From positions 4,990 to 68,989 of the forward strand of contig CAYZQI010000006.1 in the NCBI GenBank assembly GCA_964480455.1: 64,000 nt of DNA, given 5' to 3'. The notes beneath the pieces are model-generated. The model was not told where the DNA came from. It made no database searches and saw only the letters and a list, made by a program, of their open reading frames with translations. Of this stretch, positions 7,677 through 16,782 are shown piece after piece; positions within the stretch are counted from its first letter, which is position 1; each line of letters starts with the position of its first letter. The translations under genes and the position numbers were made by a program. The DNA comes from JAABSX01 sp964480455. GTDB taxonomy: Bacteria; Bacteroidota; Bacteroidia; Cytophagales; Microscillaceae.

Positions 7677-8987
7677 ATGCGACAACCTTTACTGCAAGCT
7701 GGCGCAAGTGAGCTGAGCTACGAAATCAGAGGAATTGTAAAAAAAGCCCAACAAATACAAGCCCTTGGGATTCCTGTTTTTTGGGAAAATATAGGCGACC
7801 CTATCCAAAAAAACAATCAAGTGCCTGCGTGGATGAAAGAAATCATCATTGAACTGGTGCAAGACAATACCACCTATGGCTATTGTCATTCTAAGGGAGT
7901 ACTAGAAACACGCCAATTTCTGGCAGCACAAACCAATCAACTAGGCGGCGCACAAATTACTCCTGAGGATATTTTATTTTTCAATGGTCTGGGAGATGCC
8001 ATTGCAAAAGTCTATCAATACATACGCCCCACTTCGCGCATCATAGGCCCTTCGCCTGCCTACTCTACGCACTCCTCGGCAGAAGCCGCCCACGCCAACC
8101 ATCACCCCATCACCTACAGGTTAGACCCCGATAACCGCTGGTACCCTGATATGGAAGACCTCTACAACAAGGTGCGTTACAATCCTAATGTAGTGGGTAT
8201 TTTGATTATCAATCCTGATAACCCCACGGGTATGGTTTATCCGCCCGAGATTTTGAGGCGTATTGTCAAATTAGCCCGTGATTTTAATTTATTTCTTATT
8301 TGTGATGAAATTTATATCAATGTAACTTACAATGGTGTACGTCCGCTTGCCCTTGCCGAAGTAATAGAAGATGTGCCGGGTATCGCTATGCGGGGTATGT
8401 CTAAAGAATTGCCTTGGCCTGGGGCAAGGTGTGGCTGGGTAGAGTTTTACAATCGCCACCAAGACCCTGAGTTTAACCGCCTTTGCGAGACCTTAGACAA
8501 TGCTAAGATGATAGAGGTCTGTGCTACCAAACTGCCTCAACTGGCATTGCCACGCATCAAACAAGATCCACGCTATCTTCCCTACAGAGAGGCTGAAAAT
8601 CGTAAAATAGGCAAAAGAAGTGAAATCATTACTGATATATTGGGCTCTTCAAAAGCAATCAAATTTAATGAAACTTTTGGGGCATTTTACAATACCATTG
8701 TATTTAAAGAGGGAGTCTTACGCCCTGGTCAGTTTATGCACATTCAAAACCCACAAGTACAGTATCTTTTAGAAACAGAGTGGCTTATGGAGGCAAATCT
8801 GCCTCACGATAAGCGATTTGTATATTATCTTCTGGCGGCTTACAATGTGTGTGTAGTACCTATTTCTTCGTTTTGCTCAGAGCTTCAAGGTTTTCGTGTT
8901 ACACTTTTAGAAGATGATGAAGCCATCTTAAGAGAGACTTTTGGCAGAATTAGGGCAGGTATTGAAGAATATGTGGGTTCTTGTTGA
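7677..8987 (+). CDS. PLP-dependent aminotransferase, class I/II
   Basis: This cytosolic aminotransferase of fold type I has 436 residues from the ATG at 7677. That start is preferred over an upstream in-frame codon at 7626 because that one would overlap upstream sequence and add a hydrophobic leader. Motifs seen are the cofactor-binding NPDNPTGMVY, CDEIYINVTY with the PLP-contacting Asp and Tyr, and GMSKELPWPGARCGW with the Schiff-base lysine and the phosphate-binding arginine. The C-terminal substrate arginine probably lies in GFRVTLLEDD. The family includes alanine and aspartate aminotransferases; the substrate cannot be decided from sequence. It stands alone, divergent from the lipoprotein gene. 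Confidence 0.88.
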   Translation: MRQPLLQAGASELSYEIRGIVKKAQQIQALGIPVFWENIGDPIQKNNQVPAWMKEIIIELVQDNTTYGYCHSKGVLETRQFLAAQTNQLGGAQITPEDILFFNGLGDAIAKVYQYIRPTSRIIGPSPAYSTHSSAEAAHANHHPITYRLDPDNRWYPDMEDLYNKVRYNPNVVGILIINPDNPTGMVYPPEILRRIVKLARDFNLFLICDEIYINVTYNGVRPLALAEVIEDVPGIAMRGMSKELPWPGARCGWVEFYNRHQDPEFNRLCETLDNAKMIEVCATKLPQLALPRIKQDPRYLPYREAENRKIGKRSEIITDILGSSKAIKFNETFGAFYNTIVFKEGVLRPGQFMHIQNPQVQYLLETEWLMEANLPHDKRFVYYLLAAYNVCVVPISSFCSELQGFRVTLLEDDEAILRETFGRIRAGIEEYVGSC

Positions 8988-9049
8988 AATCTTACTTTTA
9001 AGGGTTTGGGGAACTACACATGAGTCGATTTTTACCTATGAATAATTTT

Positions 9050-9180
9050 GGTTCTCTGACAAGTTTTGTATAAGGAATAAACCTGTAAGGTTTTGAAAAT
9101 CTTACAGGTTTGATAATCAGGTTTTACAAAACATCATCAAGTAAAAAAATAATGTAATCTACAAGAATTGTCTAAGAACC
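9050..9180 (+). repeat. short inverted-repeat (MITE-like) element, 131 bp
   Basis: The element begins GGTTCTCTGACAA and ends TTGTCTAAGAACC, which are imperfect inverted repeats. ATTTT lies directly outside both ends and could be a 5-base target duplication, though in AT-rich DNA this is weak. Inside is a stem-loop (AACCTGTAAG pairing with CTTACAGGTT, 9080-9110). The first 95 or so bases closely match the start of the element at 48566. It has no coding capacity, so it would need a transposase supplied elsewhere. Confidence 0.65.
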
Positions 9181-9278
9181 ATTTTTAATTTCTATTGATT
9201 TAGTTTTTTTACCAAAAAAATAATCCTCAAAATACGTATATTAAAAGGTTATTTTCAAAACCCATAAAGTAACTTCAG

Positions 9279-10457
9279 TTACATCAATTGCTGAAAATTG
9301 GCCAATCGTTTCAAGTGATAAGTGTAATCGCCGAGGGTTTGCTGCAAGGGTCTGGCACGTTTTAAGAAAAAGCCAATTTCCTCGTCATCAGTTACACCAA
9401 TTCCTCCAAACATCTGCACGGCCTCATTGCTCACGCGCTCGAGAGTCTGCCCTACTTTAGCTTTGGCTAGGCTTGCTAGCATAGGCAGTTTGTCAGCGTT
9501 GCTGTCTATTGCCATGAGTGCCTTCATCACTACTGATTTGCAAAGCTCTATGTGGCAATACATATCTGCGGCACGGTGCTGCAGTCCCTGAAAGCTACCA
9601 ATAGGTACTCCAAATTGCTTGCGTTCTTTGAGGTAAGCCAAGGTGCGTTCAAATGCTTCTTGCATCATACCCAGCATTTCAGCAGACAATCCAATGCGAG
9701 CAATGTTGAGTGTTTTCTCAAGCAGGGCATAGCCTTCATTGAGTTTGCCTACGAGGTCTGCCGCGCTTACAGCTACATTTTCAAAAGAAATTTTGGCATA
9801 GTTGCGGCAATCCACTATGTGCGTGCGGTGTATGTTTACGCCAGCCGCCTTACTGTCTATCAAAAAGATGCTAATGCCTTGTGTATCTCCTGCATTGCCT
9901 GCGGTGCGGGCTACTACAGCCATTTTATCGGCTACATGTCCATCGATTACAAAAGTTTTCTGTCCATTGAGCACAAAACCTGTTTCAGTTTTGGTGGCAG
10001 TCGTATTTTTGGGAAGCGCATTATGATGATTGCCTTCTTCTAGGGCTAGTGTGATGACCAATTCGCCTTGGGCCATGCTTGGCAATAGTGCCGCTTGCTG
10101 TGCAGGCGTAGCACCCAAATTGAGTAAAGTTGCACCTATCAGCACTGTAGAGTTCATAGGTGAAGCAGTGAGCGTTCTGCCCATTTCTTCTAAGATGATG
10201 CCTAGCCCAAGGTAGCCATATTCCATTCCACCAAATTTTTCACTGATATTTAGCCCTGCCCAGCCCATTTGCGCTATTTCTTGCCAGAGTTGGGCATCAT
10301 AGCCTTGAGGGTTGGCTTCATCACGCAGTTTGCGGAAGGCACTCACAGGAGATTTTTCACTTAAAAACTCTTTTGCCGACTCACGGAGCATTTGTTGTTC
10401 TTCATTAAGCACTAGGGCTTGGTATTTATTTTTATTTTCTTGTGTTGATGATTCCAT
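9279..10457 (-). CDS. acyl-CoA dehydrogenase family subunit lacking catalytic Glu
   Basis: The protein is a 392-residue acyl-CoA dehydrogenase-fold flavoprotein with the usual N-terminal helices, a beta domain (DGHVADKMAVVARTAG) and the C-terminal helical block with EAVQMFGGIGVTDDEEIG. At the place where most members have an EG(T/G)(S/T) motif with the catalytic base, this one reads PLQQTLGDYTYH, so the glutamate is missing. In known alpha2beta2 acyl-CoA dehydrogenases one subunit is likewise inactive and pairs with an active partner. The gene 75 bases upstream encodes such a partner, so the two probably form one enzyme, here inferred. Substrate unknown. Confidence 0.85.
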   Translation of the reverse strand: MESSTQENKNKYQALVLNEEQQMLRESAKEFLSEKSPVSAFRKLRDEANPQGYDAQLWQEIAQMGWAGLNISEKFGGMEYGYLGLGIILEEMGRTLTASPMNSTVLIGATLLNLGATPAQQAALLPSMAQGELVITLALEEGNHHNALPKNTTATKTETGFVLNGQKTFVIDGHVADKMAVVARTAGNAGDTQGISIFLIDSKAAGVNIHRTHIVDCRNYAKISFENVAVSAADLVGKLNEGYALLEKTLNIARIGLSAEMLGMMQEAFERTLAYLKERKQFGVPIGSFQGLQHRAADMYCHIELCKSVVMKALMAIDSNADKLPMLASLAKAKVGQTLERVSNEAVQMFGGIGVTDDEEIGFFLKRARPLQQTLGDYTYHLKRLANFQQLM

Positions 10458-10532
10458 TTGATTTGATTTATTATTTTAGATTACAAAACCTCAAAACTCC
10501 CCTTTCGGGGGTTGGGGGGCTGTTGTGGACTT

Positions 10533-11705
10533 TTAAGGCAATCCCAAAATATGCTTAGAGATGATATTGAGTTGAATCTCAGAAGTACCACCTTCAATAG
10601 AGTTGGCTTTAGTACGGAGATAGTCACGCACGATTTTACCCTCATTGAACTCTTCACCTTCCCAGCCTAGTCCATCAAAGCCATTGAGTGCTACCATGAG
10701 TTCGTGTCGGTCTTTGTTGAGTTCAGTGCCTAAGTATTTGAGCATAGAAGATTTTGCACCGAGGTTTTGCCCTTGCTTCATTTCGTCCATTCCACGCCCA
10801 ATGGTCAGTTTGAATGCCAACATATCCATTTCGTGCTGTGCTATTTTGAGTGCTAGTGCGGGGTCGTTTTGAATGTCTTCACCCAAGATTTCGCTGGCCA
10901 TTTTTGAGAGAGGCTTTTGTCCTTCGGTTACGTAAAGTGAGCCAATCATATCACGCTCATGCTGCAAGAGATATTTGGCGATGGTCCAGCCTGCATTTTC
11001 TTCTCCTACGAGGTTGTAGGCAGGTACTTTCACATTGTCAAAGAAGGTTTGGCAAAAAGGCGATTTTCCACTGATGAGCTTAATGGGTGAAGTACTTACG
11101 CCTTCGCTTTTCATATCAATCAACAAAAAGCTAATGCCTGAGTGCTTGGGTGCTTCGGGGTTGGTGCGCACAAGGCAGAAAATCATGTCAGCTCTATCTG
11201 CATACGAAGTCCAGATTTTAGAGCCATTTACGGTGTAGTAGTTGCCCTCTAGCTCGGCACGGGTTTGTAAGCCTGCAAGGTCAGAACCTGCTCCAGGCTC
11301 GCTGTAGCCTTGACACCACCAGATTTTGCCTTGGGCGATTTGTGGGAGATGCTCCAATTTTTGTTCTTCTGAGCCATATTTTAGCAAGGCAGGGCCTAGC
11401 ATCCATAATCCGAAGCTGTAAAGTGGTGAGCGGGCATTGATGCGTGCCATTTCGGCTTGCAAGATACGGGCTTCTTCCTTGCTGAGACCACCACCGCCAT
11501 ATTCTTTGGGCCAAGTAGGGGCAGTCCAGCCTTTGGCAGCCATACGCTCAAACCAGATTTGCTGGTCTTCGCTGTCAAATTTAGCATTGCGCCCTCCCCA
11601 GTAAATTTCATCGCCTGATTTTATGGGTTTGCGCATAGAGGCTGGGCAGTTTTCTTCTAGCCATGCCCTTGTTTCTGTTTTAAAGTCTTCTAATGTTTGA
11701 ATCAT
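10533..11705 (-). CDS. acyl-CoA dehydrogenase family protein (catalytic partner)
   Basis: This is a cytosolic FAD enzyme of 390 residues that would oxidise an acyl-CoA thioester at the alpha-beta bond. The start at 11705 (MIQTLEDFKTETRAWLEENC) fits the family; an in-frame ATG 12 codons upstream would add a basic leader. It shows CQGYSEPGAGSDLAGLQTRA and WTSYADRADMIFCLVRT for flavin and substrate binding. At the C-terminus ANSIEGGTSEIQ carries the glutamate at the position of the usual catalytic base. It precedes the second, glutamate-less subunit gene in the same direction, suggesting a two-gene operon for a heteromeric dehydrogenase of fatty-acid, branched or steroid-like chains. Confidence 0.88.
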   Translation of the reverse strand: MIQTLEDFKTETRAWLEENCPASMRKPIKSGDEIYWGGRNAKFDSEDQQIWFERMAAKGWTAPTWPKEYGGGGLSKEEARILQAEMARINARSPLYSFGLWMLGPALLKYGSEEQKLEHLPQIAQGKIWWCQGYSEPGAGSDLAGLQTRAELEGNYYTVNGSKIWTSYADRADMIFCLVRTNPEAPKHSGISFLLIDMKSEGVSTSPIKLISGKSPFCQTFFDNVKVPAYNLVGEENAGWTIAKYLLQHERDMIGSLYVTEGQKPLSKMASEILGEDIQNDPALALKIAQHEMDMLAFKLTIGRGMDEMKQGQNLGAKSSMLKYLGTELNKDRHELMVALNGFDGLGWEGEEFNEGKIVRDYLRTKANSIEGGTSEIQLNIISKHILGLP

Positions 11706-11962
11706 AATTAAGTAATTTTTAAATCTTGTATATCTAATCAAAGATTATTACAAAGATTACAAAAAAATATTCAATTTAAAAGAAAAAAATACGAATAGTT
11801 AGAAAGAATTTAGTTCGTTGAGATTTTGTGAGATGCTTTGCTGTGGAAGTAAACCAAAAAGACAGCAGAAAATAATGGTCTTAAAATTTGGATTTTTCAA
11901 ATGAGAAGAGTATTTTTAGGTAAATATTTTTTTATTTTGCAAGTTGTACCAATTTTTTGTAT

Positions 11963-12373
11963 ATGAGTAAGAGGCAAAGTTTCTTAAAGCAAAATCCGAT
12001 AATCCCTAGTTTATTTTTTATTTTATTTGCTTGGGGTCTATTATACCTCATCACGGGTGTAAAGGGAGCAAACAAAAGTCTTCCTGCCCAAGCTCCTTTG
12101 ACTGTATTTGAATTTCAAGATGAAGAAAAGGGCTGGCGATTAAAGCTCACTGAGCAGCAAATTGAGTTTAAACCTGCGGCACAAAGCTCAACCTTAACGT
12201 ATGAGTTTCCAAAGATTCAATTCATTGATGCCAAAGAAAATCACACCCTTAAGATTTTCAAAGCACAAAATCAAGAAAATCAGATTCAGGTAAGTCTTAC
12301 GCACTTCAAATCCAATTTTTATCAAGTGATTATTGAATACAATCATCAATTTTATTATTATTATGGCAAGTAA
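11963..12373 (+). CDS. hypothetical membrane-anchored protein
   Basis: I do not recognise this 136-residue protein. The ATG at 11963 is preferred over a TTG two codons earlier. A single hydrophobic segment (about residues 13-33, IIPSLFFILFAWGLLYLITG) follows a basic N-terminus, so it is probably anchored in the inner membrane. The remaining 100 residues are beta-rich with alternating polar and hydrophobic residues (WRLKLTEQQIEFKP, YQVIIEYNHQFYYYYGK). Those residues would lie outside the cytoplasm. It is a stand-alone gene, convergent with the response regulator and separated from it by a two-way terminator. Confidence 0.6.
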   Translation: MSKRQSFLKQNPIIPSLFFILFAWGLLYLITGVKGANKSLPAQAPLTVFEFQDEEKGWRLKLTEQQIEFKPAAQSSTLTYEFPKIQFIDAKENHTLKIFKAQNQENQIQVSLTHFKSNFYQVIIEYNHQFYYYYGK

Positions 12374-12423
12374 AGCTAAGTAATTGATTTTGCTGTTGTA
12401 TTGATGAATAGAAGTGCTTTTCC

Positions 12424-12463
12424 TTTTTTAAAAAGTGGTTTGCAATAGGCAAACTACTTTTTA
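12424..12463. terminator. bidirectional terminator
   Basis: A 14-bp stem with one G-T wobble (AAAAAGTGGTTTGC against GCAAACTACTTTTT, 12430-12462) has a 5-base loop. T and A runs on both sides let it serve the two convergent genes. Confidence 0.8.
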
Positions 12464-12478
12464 AAGTATCTTACTTGT

Positions 12479-13177
12479 TTATTCTACCAAAAAACGATAT
12501 CCTACTCCTTTGAGAGAAATAATTTGTACTTTTTCTTCGGCTTTAAGGTATTCTCGCAGTTTAGTGATATACACATCAAGATTACGAGAATTATAAAAAG
12601 AGTCATCTTTCCAAACTTTTAGCAAAATTGCTTTTCGCTCGATGATGGTGTTGGGGTTTTGTGCTAAGATAGTAAGTAGCTCTACTTCACGGTGTGAAAG
12701 TTTACGAATGTCTTGGTTGAGGTGCAGTTCATGGCGTTTGGGGTAAAAACGATATTTTCCGATATATACGACCTCCGTTTGTGAGGATGTATTCAGTTTT
12801 TTATGAGCAGTAAGGTTGAGTAAGTTTTGGATTCTTACTATTAGTTCTTCTAGGCTGAAAGGCTTACGCAGGTAGTCATTTCCTCCTACCTTAAATCCTT
12901 GTAATAAATCTTCTGTTTGGCTTTTGGCAGTCAGAAATATGATGGGCATAGAAGGTGATAGCTTTCTGATTTCTTCGGCAATAGTGTAGCCATCCTTATT
13001 GGGCAGCATAATGTCTAAGACACATATATCTGGTTGGAAACTCTGAAATTTCTCGCGGACTCCTCCTCCTTCGGCAAGCATGAGTACCTCGAAGCTGCGT
13101 ATTTCAAGGCTATCTTTTACGATTTTACCTAAAAAAACCTCGTCTTCTACATAGAGTATTTTTTGTTTTTTGGTCAT
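12479..13177 (-). CDS. OmpR/PhoB-family response regulator
   Basis: This is a two-component transcription regulator of 232 residues. The receiver domain (about 5-120) has the acidic pocket VEDE, the phosphoacceptor D55 in DICVLDIMLPNKDG, the conserved T83 in FLTAKS and K105 in YLRKPF. The C-terminal winged-helix domain (about 135-232) includes LSHREVELLTIL and SRNLDVYITKLREYL, typical of OmpR-type DNA binding. No histidine kinase gene is adjacent, so it is an orphan in this window. The gene starts 29 bases after the secreted GPY-repeat protein, in the same direction, and is probably co-transcribed with it. Confidence 0.92.
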   Translation of the reverse strand: MTKKQKILYVEDEVFLGKIVKDSLEIRSFEVLMLAEGGGVREKFQSFQPDICVLDIMLPNKDGYTIAEEIRKLSPSMPIIFLTAKSQTEDLLQGFKVGGNDYLRKPFSLEELIVRIQNLLNLTAHKKLNTSSQTEVVYIGKYRFYPKRHELHLNQDIRKLSHREVELLTILAQNPNTIIERKAILLKVWKDDSFYNSRNLDVYITKLREYLKAEEKVQIISLKGVGYRFLVE

Positions 13178-13206
13178 TGTATTTGTATTATAACTTCTGA
13201 TTTACC

Positions 13207-14664
13207 TCACTCGAGGAGTAGCTTATTGAGATAGACTGTCTTACCATCCATGCTAAACCAAGAAAAATACTCTTGTCCATCTTCTTTGACCAAAGCAATA
13301 CCTCCCATAAAATCTTCTTTGCGCTCTTGGTTATTGACAAGGAGTTTTTTACTGTTATCGCGTGAGTCCACATAATAAAATGCCCAGTTTTTAGCATCTT
13401 TGCCCATAATCACCTCTCCCATTCCTTGCAGTGGGTTGATATTGTAAGGGCCAAAAGAACGCCCATCTGAGAAATGCAGGGTGTAAGTACCATCATTGTT
13501 ATTGCTAAGTAAGCCCCACTCTTCGCTTTCGGGAGCAAACTTTACGTACACTATATTGTTATACATCCCTTTAAAATACTTGTCGTTCATGTAAAGAGAG
13601 TCTTTGGCTATACCTGCTTTTTTGATAACTGCCACACTTTTTCGGCTTTGGCTTACATAGTAATCTTTCACATTTCTCGAGAAAATTCCATCTCCTTTGA
13701 AGTGTAGCGTCTTGGTGCTTGGGTCTATATAGTTAAATTTATTGTATTCCTCGCCCATATCCACTGCTCGCACCATGTTTTTGTAGGGGCCGTAGAGTTC
13801 ATCATTGGCTATAAAATAGAGTTTTTGGTCGAGTGCTACGGTTTGTCCATAGTTAGCACCTTTGCTGTAGATTTGTCTGTAATCATACTCTACATTGCCA
13901 GGTATTTCTTGCTCGAAAGTGCCTATTTCTCCTGTATTGGTAAAAATGGTAAATTGCTGGATCTCTATGCCGTTCACCTTTTTAGGTACTACCCCTTTCG
14001 CTTCGGCAGTAAGCACCCAGCGGTTGCCTTTGCCTGCCAAAAATTCAAAGTTAACGATTCGTTTGTATGGTCCTGTTTTTTTGCCATTATTAAAGAGTAT
14101 GTAATACTCCTCAGGGCTGTCGCTATAGACAATGGCCCAGCGCATGCCATCATCACTAAGGTAATAATTATGCAAAGAGGTATAGGGGCCATAATCTTTG
14201 CCATTGATTACCACACGGGTAGTGCCTTCAAGCTGGTCTATCAGTACATAAGACCAAGCTTTGCTAGATACTTTTAGCCCCACGGGGTAGAGAGGGTCTT
14301 TGTGTATGCCTATTTCTTCTCCATTGAAGACTACATAACTTGTTTCATTTTTTGAATCAATAAAACCCCAACTACTAAGGTTGAATACTGGTTTTTCTAC
14401 AATTCTTCTATCAAAAGGGCCATAAATTTTACCCTTGATATGGTAGCTTCTGCTAAACTGCTTTACATCTGCGGTTACCATGATATAGCCCAATTCATCT
14501 TGGTAAAGCCCCAAGGAGTTTTCTTCGTAAGCAACTACTTCATTAGAGTTAAGTGTATAGACCTTTTCTCTTTTCAAGATTTCTTGGGCTTGTATAGTTT
14601 CTAGGCTCATCAATGAAAATAAAAGGATTCCTAAGTGTGAAGTATAGCGTTTGATATGATTCAT
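13207..14664 (-). CDS. secreted GPY-repeat protein of unknown function
   Basis: The 485-residue protein has a signal peptide (about 1-26, ending TIQAQ) and no further membrane segment, so it is exported. I do not recognise the family. The mature part contains at least five spaced repeats built around a GPY or GPF core: GKIYGPFDRR, GKDYGPYTSL, GKKTGPYKRI, NDELYGPYKN and GRSFGPYNIN. Each follows a beta-strand pair, often with a Trp-rich WGF, WSYV or WAFYY segment. This looks like a beta-propeller or similar repeat fold. It lies directly upstream of an orphan OmpR-type regulator, which suggests the regulator and this protein act in one circuit; that is inference. Confidence 0.7.
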   Translation of the reverse strand: MNHIKRYTSHLGILLFSLMSLETIQAQEILKREKVYTLNSNEVVAYEENSLGLYQDELGYIMVTADVKQFSRSYHIKGKIYGPFDRRIVEKPVFNLSSWGFIDSKNETSYVVFNGEEIGIHKDPLYPVGLKVSSKAWSYVLIDQLEGTTRVVINGKDYGPYTSLHNYYLSDDGMRWAIVYSDSPEEYYILFNNGKKTGPYKRIVNFEFLAGKGNRWVLTAEAKGVVPKKVNGIEIQQFTIFTNTGEIGTFEQEIPGNVEYDYRQIYSKGANYGQTVALDQKLYFIANDELYGPYKNMVRAVDMGEEYNKFNYIDPSTKTLHFKGDGIFSRNVKDYYVSQSRKSVAVIKKAGIAKDSLYMNDKYFKGMYNNIVYVKFAPESEEWGLLSNNNDGTYTLHFSDGRSFGPYNINPLQGMGEVIMGKDAKNWAFYYVDSRDNSKKLLVNNQERKEDFMGGIALVKEDGQEYFSWFSMDGKTVYLNKLLLE

Positions 14665-14898
14665 ATAAAGATTTACAAGTTGAGGTGTTATGTTTTAATT
14701 TTCGAGAAATTTTCAGAGTAACAACGAATTAAAGATAAATTTAGATGTGTTTTTGGTTACATCTGATAAGCAAAATTAGTATTATTCTGTATGAAATGGC
14801 AAATTATTGACCAAGTTTGGAGAGAAGATAGTTCACTTTTTAACAATAAATACATAGCAACGCTTCCACTTTCTTTCTTTTATAGTGGTAAATAGCAC

Positions 14899-15852
14899 TT
14901 ATTTTTTTGTTTCTTTTACAGAAATTGAAATAGGGGTAAGTTTGTAACCTTTTTCTCTTAGTTGGGCTATCAATCCATAGCTAGCAGGGAGATGACCTGC
15001 ACCTACTGCTATAAACAGGCGTTTGTTGAGTTTTAAGTAATTATCAATTTGTGGTATCCAATTATTGTTGCGTTGTACAAGTAATGCTTCAAGTTCTTCT
15101 GGTTGGGTAGTTTTCTCCATAATCTCAAGCAATCCATCTAAGTCTTGTGCTTCATACATATTGGTCAGTGCAAATACATCTTTGGAAGATTGGCTTTCTT
15201 GGTCTTGCACCATCTCCAGGAGCATTTCTACTTGTCGCTCTAGGGTATAGCCGTCATAAAGTGCACGGAGCTGGTCATCTACGCTTTCTAGTCCAGCTAC
15301 TTGCTTACCTAGGTCTTTGCCTTTTTGCTGAAAAAAGCCGTCCATTGAATTACCGATTGGGTTTTCTAGTCCTTTTGGGATAGGAATATCTTCTTTTTCT
15401 TTCCCTTTCATAAATTTTGCCATAGTGATGAGCTGGTGAATGAAGATGGGTTTCACATTGTTGAAAGTAGCTATTCCTATGCCCATATTTTCTCGCAAAC
15501 ATTCATCAACCTCTTTGTATTGCTCAGGTGTGAGTAGTGTTTTGAGGCTTTTGTCGGGCATTATCATAGCCATAGTAAATTTTAGTAGCATAGCAGATGT
15601 ATTGCTGCTATCTATGGCTATTTCGCCTAGCACTATATCTACTGACTCGAGTGCCTCGAGTATCTGCTCATTTTTTTTAATAAATTGGTAATCGTAGAGG
15701 TGATGCGTGCCAAAAAGGTAGCTAGGTGTTATCAAATCATTTCCAGAAATTTTCCAAAAAAGGGCATTGTTTTGAGGGGTTTGTGAAGCCGCCACCACAA
15801 AACAAATTAACAATAAGCAAATAGAAAGATATATTTTTTTGATGGGCTGCAT
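14899..15852 (-). CDS. TraB/GumN family protein
   Basis: An exported protein of 317 residues with a signal peptide (about 1-23, ending VAASQ). The TraB/GumN signature is clear. It has WKISGNDLITPSYLFGTHHL, with the GTHH motif near residue 50, and the C-terminal RLFIAVGAGHLPASYGLIAQLREKGY, with the GAGHL motif. This fold is related to erythromycin esterase and Tiki proteins and may be a metal-dependent peptidase, but activity is not established for most bacterial members. It appears to be a single gene; both neighbours are separated by more than 200 bases. No lipobox. Confidence 0.85.
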   Translation of the reverse strand: MQPIKKIYLSICLLLICFVVAASQTPQNNALFWKISGNDLITPSYLFGTHHLYDYQFIKKNEQILEALESVDIVLGEIAIDSSNTSAMLLKFTMAMIMPDKSLKTLLTPEQYKEVDECLRENMGIGIATFNNVKPIFIHQLITMAKFMKGKEKEDIPIPKGLENPIGNSMDGFFQQKGKDLGKQVAGLESVDDQLRALYDGYTLERQVEMLLEMVQDQESQSSKDVFALTNMYEAQDLDGLLEIMEKTTQPEELEALLVQRNNNWIPQIDNYLKLNKRLFIAVGAGHLPASYGLIAQLREKGYKLTPISISVKETKK

Positions 15853-16067
15853 AGTATTTGAACAAAAATTAATTAATTATAAATTGTTGGTTGCTAGCTA
15901 GTATCAATGAAGCAAACAGCTACTTTTTGTAAAATACTCATCGCTAACGAATACGATTACCAACTTAATAGGTAGCTCTTTTTTTAAAAGAGATATCCAA
16001 TGATAAGCAATATAATACTTACCAATAATACAAACTATAAGCACTTAGCACCTTTAAAGGTTCTTTG

Positions 16068-16544
16068 CTACTCATAATCAAAACGATTCAAATTTTCATT
16101 CATCACTTCCCAAGTGCGGTCAGCAAGTAAGCTCACGGTAGAGATGTACTCAAAAGGCATGCTTTTGCCCCACTCGTCTGGGCTTACCATTGAGAGAACA
16201 TATTTGCCACTTTTGCGGAGGTAGAGATGGTATGTATGCCCTACTACGGGTTCAAAGTTCATGTCTGCTTCATAGATTTGGCGCGAAACCTCTGCCCTTT
16301 GCTGTAATGCCTCTGCTTGCTCGGTGAGTACACGCATTTGGTCGTAAAGCTGGCGTAACTGCCGGTCGGTTTGTTGCTCCATAGCTGCAACAGATTTGCT
16401 ATGAATTGCACCCTTTTCGGTAGGTTTTATCACCGCCCCACCTGCGGTATGTGCATAGGGAAGTGTACCCGGATTTTCAGCTATTTTATCTTTATCAATA
16501 GGGTTGATAAATTCTTTTTGTTCTTCTTGTTTTTCTTTGTTCAT
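16068..16544 (-). CDS. DUF2452 domain-containing protein
   Basis: From the ATG at 16544 the product is 158 residues. A more upstream start would add a non-conserved 31-residue leader. The N-terminus is polar (NKEKQEEQKEFINPID). The middle is a predicted coiled coil (QQTDRQLRQLYDQMRVL to about residue 100). The C-terminus has the family block FEPVVGHTYHLYLRKSG followed by YVLSMVSPDEWG, which matches DUF2452 proteins widespread in Bacteroidota. Cytosolic, function unknown. Stand-alone gene, divergent from nqrF. Confidence 0.75.
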   Translation of the reverse strand: MNKEKQEEQKEFINPIDKDKIAENPGTLPYAHTAGGAVIKPTEKGAIHSKSVAAMEQQTDRQLRQLYDQMRVLTEQAEALQQRAEVSRQIYEADMNFEPVVGHTYHLYLRKSGKYVLSMVSPDEWGKSMPFEYISTVSLLADRTWEVMNENLNRFDYE

Positions 16545-16782
16545 AATCTTTGATTTATCAGCTAACTTTGCAAAGGTACAATTGTTTGTACCCAATTTCA
16601 AATTAAGTGGATTTACTGTGTGGCGACCATTTCTCAATTATCAAGAAAATATTTAGATTTTCTTAACTTTTTCCACGTAAGATAAGTTAAAAAAATATTA
16701 ATAAAAAGAAGTAAGTCTTTTTAGTTTTTTTGCAAATGTGTATTAAATTTGAACTGAATTTCTAATAATAATAAATCAATTC

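Noticed and set aside
10487..10520. C/G-run hairpin (CTCCCC TTTC GGGGG) between the two dehydrogenase genes as a terminator
   Set aside because: The stem is short and followed by G and T mixed sequence, so co-transcription of the two subunits remains the better reading.
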